Shown here in pieces: positions 5,739 to 6,904 of a DNA stretch of 6,904 nt. The stretch's first letter is position 1. Each line of letters opens with the position of its first letter. The position numbers and the translations under genes were made by a program. The notes beneath the pieces are model-generated. The model worked only from the letters and a program-made list of their open reading frames with translations, did no database searches and had not been told where the DNA came from. This stretch comes from Bacteroidota bacterium (lineage in GTDB: Bacteria; Bacteroidota; Ignavibacteria; UBA10030; F1-140-MAGs086): positions 1 through 6,904 of the forward strand of contig SXSO01000079.1 in NCBI GenBank assembly GCA_005792205.1. Direction: 5' to 3'.

Positions 5739-6562
5739 ATGCGAAAAATAAAGTTTGTAAAATATACTGCTCAAGGAATGATTTTATTTTGATTGATTCG
5801 TTTCAAAATGAGTTAAAATTTAATTACAAAAATTTTGCAAAAAAAATATGTGATAGAAATTTTGGAGTTGGTGCAGATGGACTTCTTGTATTGAAAAAAA
5901 ATAAATTATTCGATTTTGAAATGCTTTATTACAATTCCGATGGAAGTTGTGGAATGTGTGGAAATGGAGCAAGAAGTATTTCTGATTTTTATTTTAGAAA
6001 CTATACAAAAAAAAATAAAGCAACATTTTTTGTATTTGATAAAATTTATACTTCTGAAAAAATTGGAAACCAAATTAGTGTTTTATTTTCCTTTTCTGAA
6101 ATTCCAAAAATTGAAAACCATAAAATAAAAATCGAAAATAAAATTTTTCCAATTCATTATATAAATCTTGGATTTTCACCTCACACAATTATTTTTTGGA
6201 AAGACATAAAAAAATATTTTAAAAATATTTCTTTTGAAAATTTTAATGTAAATTATTTTGGTAAAATAGTAAGAGATAATAAGTTTTTTTTTTCAAATGG
6301 AATCAATGTTGGTTTTGTAGAAAAAAAATCTAGTAATAAAATTTATTTGCGTGTATTTGAAAAAGGAGTTGAAAAAGAAACTCTTGCTTGTGGAACAGGT
6401 TCAATTGCAAGTGCAATTATTTCTAATAAGTATTTAGCTACAAAAAACAAATTAAAAGTTATTACTTCAAGTAAAAGGAAAGTTAATATTTTATTTGAAA
6501 AATCGTCACTAAAACTCATTGGAAATGTAGAAAAGATTTTTGAAGGAGAATATTATATATAA
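5739..6562 (+). pseudogene. dapF: Diaminopimelate epimerase, interrupted by a one-base frameshift
   Basis: DapF converts LL- to meso-diaminopimelate for lysine and peptidoglycan synthesis. From ATG 5739 the frame reads MRKIKFVKYTAQG, a perfect DapF N-terminus, then hits TGA at 5790-5792. From 5777 the next frame continues as NDFILIDSFQNEL and stays open to 6562. Expected GGA-AAT-GAT is GGAATGAT here, so one A appears missing near 5777. With it restored the product is 274 aa, the normal family length. It would have Asn14 (substrate contact), both catalytic cysteines, Cys74 in DGSCGMCGNGAR and Cys218 in ETLACGTGS, and the SNGINVGF loop. The usual Arg of 'ERG' is Lys209. Translation from TTG 5789 alone (257 aa) would lose the first strand and Asn14. 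The rest shows no decay, so the lesion is recent or a sequencing/assembly error. The identity is certain; whether the gene is dead is not. Confidence 0.9.
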
Positions 6563-6660
6563 AATGTAAATTTCCCATAATCCATATTATGTAAAGTAGT
6601 TATAAAAAATAATAATTATCTTAGAGTTTTTAATTTATTAGATATTTTTTTTAATTGCCT

Positions 6661-6678
6661 TATAATATTTATAATATT
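6661..6678. repeat. Perfect 9-base tandem repeat TATAATATT x2
   Basis: TATAATATT at 6661-6669 is followed directly by an identical copy at 6670-6678. Each contains a perfect TATAAT hexamer, but no respectable -35 lies 16-18 bases upstream of either. It is probably a small slippage duplication, although a promoter role cannot be excluded. Confidence 0.5.
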
Positions 6679-6705
6679 TTAAGTAAAAAAATGTAAATAT
6701 GTTTT

Positions 6706-6730
6706 TTGTTTTTTAAAGTTTTACTATATT
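6706..6730 (+). promoter_or_regulatory. Candidate promoter for tRNA-Phe
   Basis: TATATT at 6725-6730 is a good -10 hexamer and would start transcription near 6737, about 10 bases before the mature tRNA. The -35 region is poor: TTGTTT at 6706-6711 leaves only a 13-base spacer. Read with the Bacteroidota pattern (TTTG, then TAnnTTTG), TTTG at 6705-6708 and TATATTTC at 6725-6732 fit a little better. The same TATATTT core appears before rho (2021-2027). Confidence 0.35.
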
Positions 6731-6746
6731 TCACACGAAAATTTTT

Positions 6747-6819
6747 GGACAGATAGCTCAGTTGGTAGAGCAACGGCCTGAAAAGCCGTGTGTCGGCAGT
6801 TCAATTCTGCCTCTGTCCA
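6747..6819 (+). tRNA. tRNA-Phe (anticodon GAA)
   Basis: A full cloverleaf can be drawn. The acceptor stem GGACAGA (6747-6753) pairs with TCTGTCC (6812-6818), and discriminator A is 6819. The D-stem is GCTC/GAGC (6756-6759, 6768-6771) with loop AGTTGGTA. The anticodon stem is ACGGC/GCCGT (6773-6777, 6785-6789). The loop CTGAAAA puts anticodon GAA at 6780-6782, decoding UUU/UUC. The T-stem is GGCAG/CTGCC (6795-6799, 6807-6811) with loop TTCAATT. The 3' CCA is not encoded (CAA follows), so it must be added by the CCA-adding enzyme. The gene is a lone tRNA with its own terminator. Confidence 0.98.
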
Positions 6820-6830
6820 CAAAAACTTAC

Positions 6831-6861
6831 AAGCGTCATTAAATTATTTGACGCTTTTTTT
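6831..6861 (+). terminator. Rho-independent terminator of the tRNA-Phe transcript
   Basis: AAGCGTCA (6831-6838) pairs with TGACGCTT (6849-6856) around a 10-base AT loop, and a T-run spans 6855-6861. It lies 11 bases after the mature tRNA end, so it should define the 3' end of the precursor. Confidence 0.88.
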
Positions 6862-6875
6862 GTTCAGAATATTTT

Positions 6876-6904
6876 ATGAAACAAAAATTATTAAAAGAAC
6901 CAGA
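6876..6904 (+). CDS. Possible start of a further gene (3' truncated by window edge)
   Basis: An ATG at 6876, 14 bases after the tRNA terminator, opens a frame that stays open to the window end and reads MKQKLLKEP. The region before it is A/T-rich without a Shine-Dalgarno, like every other start in the window. Nine codons are far too few to identify a product, and this could be a chance ATG. Confidence 0.35.

Larger units (their letters stand above)
6563..6746. other. AT-rich intergenic spacer between dapF and tRNA-Phe
   Basis: No open reading frame or recognisable RNA is visible on either strand in these 184 bases. Contents: a weak 6-bp inverted repeat CATAAT/ATTATG (6576-6591) without a T-run, a 9-base tandem repeat (6661-6678), an 11-base direct repeat AAAATGTAAAT (6561-6571 and 6688-6698), long T and A runs, and a possible tRNA promoter near the right end. 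No convincing terminator for dapF is seen. Confidence 0.6.

Noticed and set aside
5770..5785. Programmed -1 frameshift in dapF
   Set aside because: No X-XXY-YYZ slippery heptamer, no homopolymer long enough for transcriptional slippage, and no obvious downstream stimulatory structure; an indel or sequence error is simpler.
5916..6128. Plus-strand 70-codon frame inside dapF
   Set aside because: Out of frame with the DapF motifs that are plainly encoded over the same bases.
6576..6591. Inverted repeat CATAAT/ATTATG as a dapF terminator or operator
   Set aside because: Only 6 bp, nearly all A:T, with no T-run after it; not distinguishable from chance at this composition.
1..6904. CRISPR array, insertion sequence, prophage, toxin-antitoxin or defence genes
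   Set aside because: No spaced repeats, transposase motifs, terminal inverted repeats or defence domains were found on either strand; all coding space is taken by recognisable genes.

Overview
This AT-rich window (by eye about 25-30 % G+C, higher in rho and the tRNA) reads as ordinary chromosome from a diderm bacterium of the Bacteroidota/Chlorobiota/Ignavibacteriota group. The strongest clue is a secreted protein whose C-terminus is a type IX secretion sorting domain of the 'NYPNPFNP ... GIYFYKL' style, common in Ignavibacteria and relatives. None of the intact genes has a recognisable Shine-Dalgarno sequence, which also suits this group. Placement is inference: no rRNA is present.

Layout, all on the + strand. 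(1) 1-1994: a LolCDE-like ABC transporter operon. The first 114 bases are the C-terminal tail of one FtsX/LolC-type permease. A second, complete permease starts in the codon after its stop, and an ATPase overlaps that permease by an ATGA junction. (2) 1995-2099: a short intergenic region with two candidate promoters for rho. (3) 2100-3347: transcription terminator Rho, compact and very well conserved. (4) 3400-3996: an O6-alkylguanine-DNA alkyltransferase, followed 27 bases later by (5) 4024-5697: a secreted choice-of-anchor-B/LVIVD-type beta-propeller protein with a T9SS sorting domain. A strong intrinsic terminator follows at 5706-5733. (6) 5739-6562: dapF (diaminopimelate epimerase), broken by an apparent one-base deletion near 5777. 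The 5' end reads perfectly as a DapF N-terminus in one frame, and the rest, including both catalytic cysteines, is in another. (7) 6563-6746: a very AT-rich spacer with no gene. (8) 6747-6819: tRNA-Phe(GAA) with its own terminator at 6831-6861. (9) 6876-6904: possibly the first codons of another gene.

The genes look like housekeeping functions placed side by side (envelope lipoprotein transport, transcription termination, DNA repair, lysine/peptidoglycan precursor synthesis, tRNA), with one exported protein. I see no mobile element, CRISPR array, prophage or defence system, and nothing I would call a new biological system. The points most worth a second look are the dapF frameshift, the terminator hairpin that abuts the dapF start codon, the arginine-finger-to-glutamine change in the alkyltransferase, and the back-to-back permeases separated by one stop codon.
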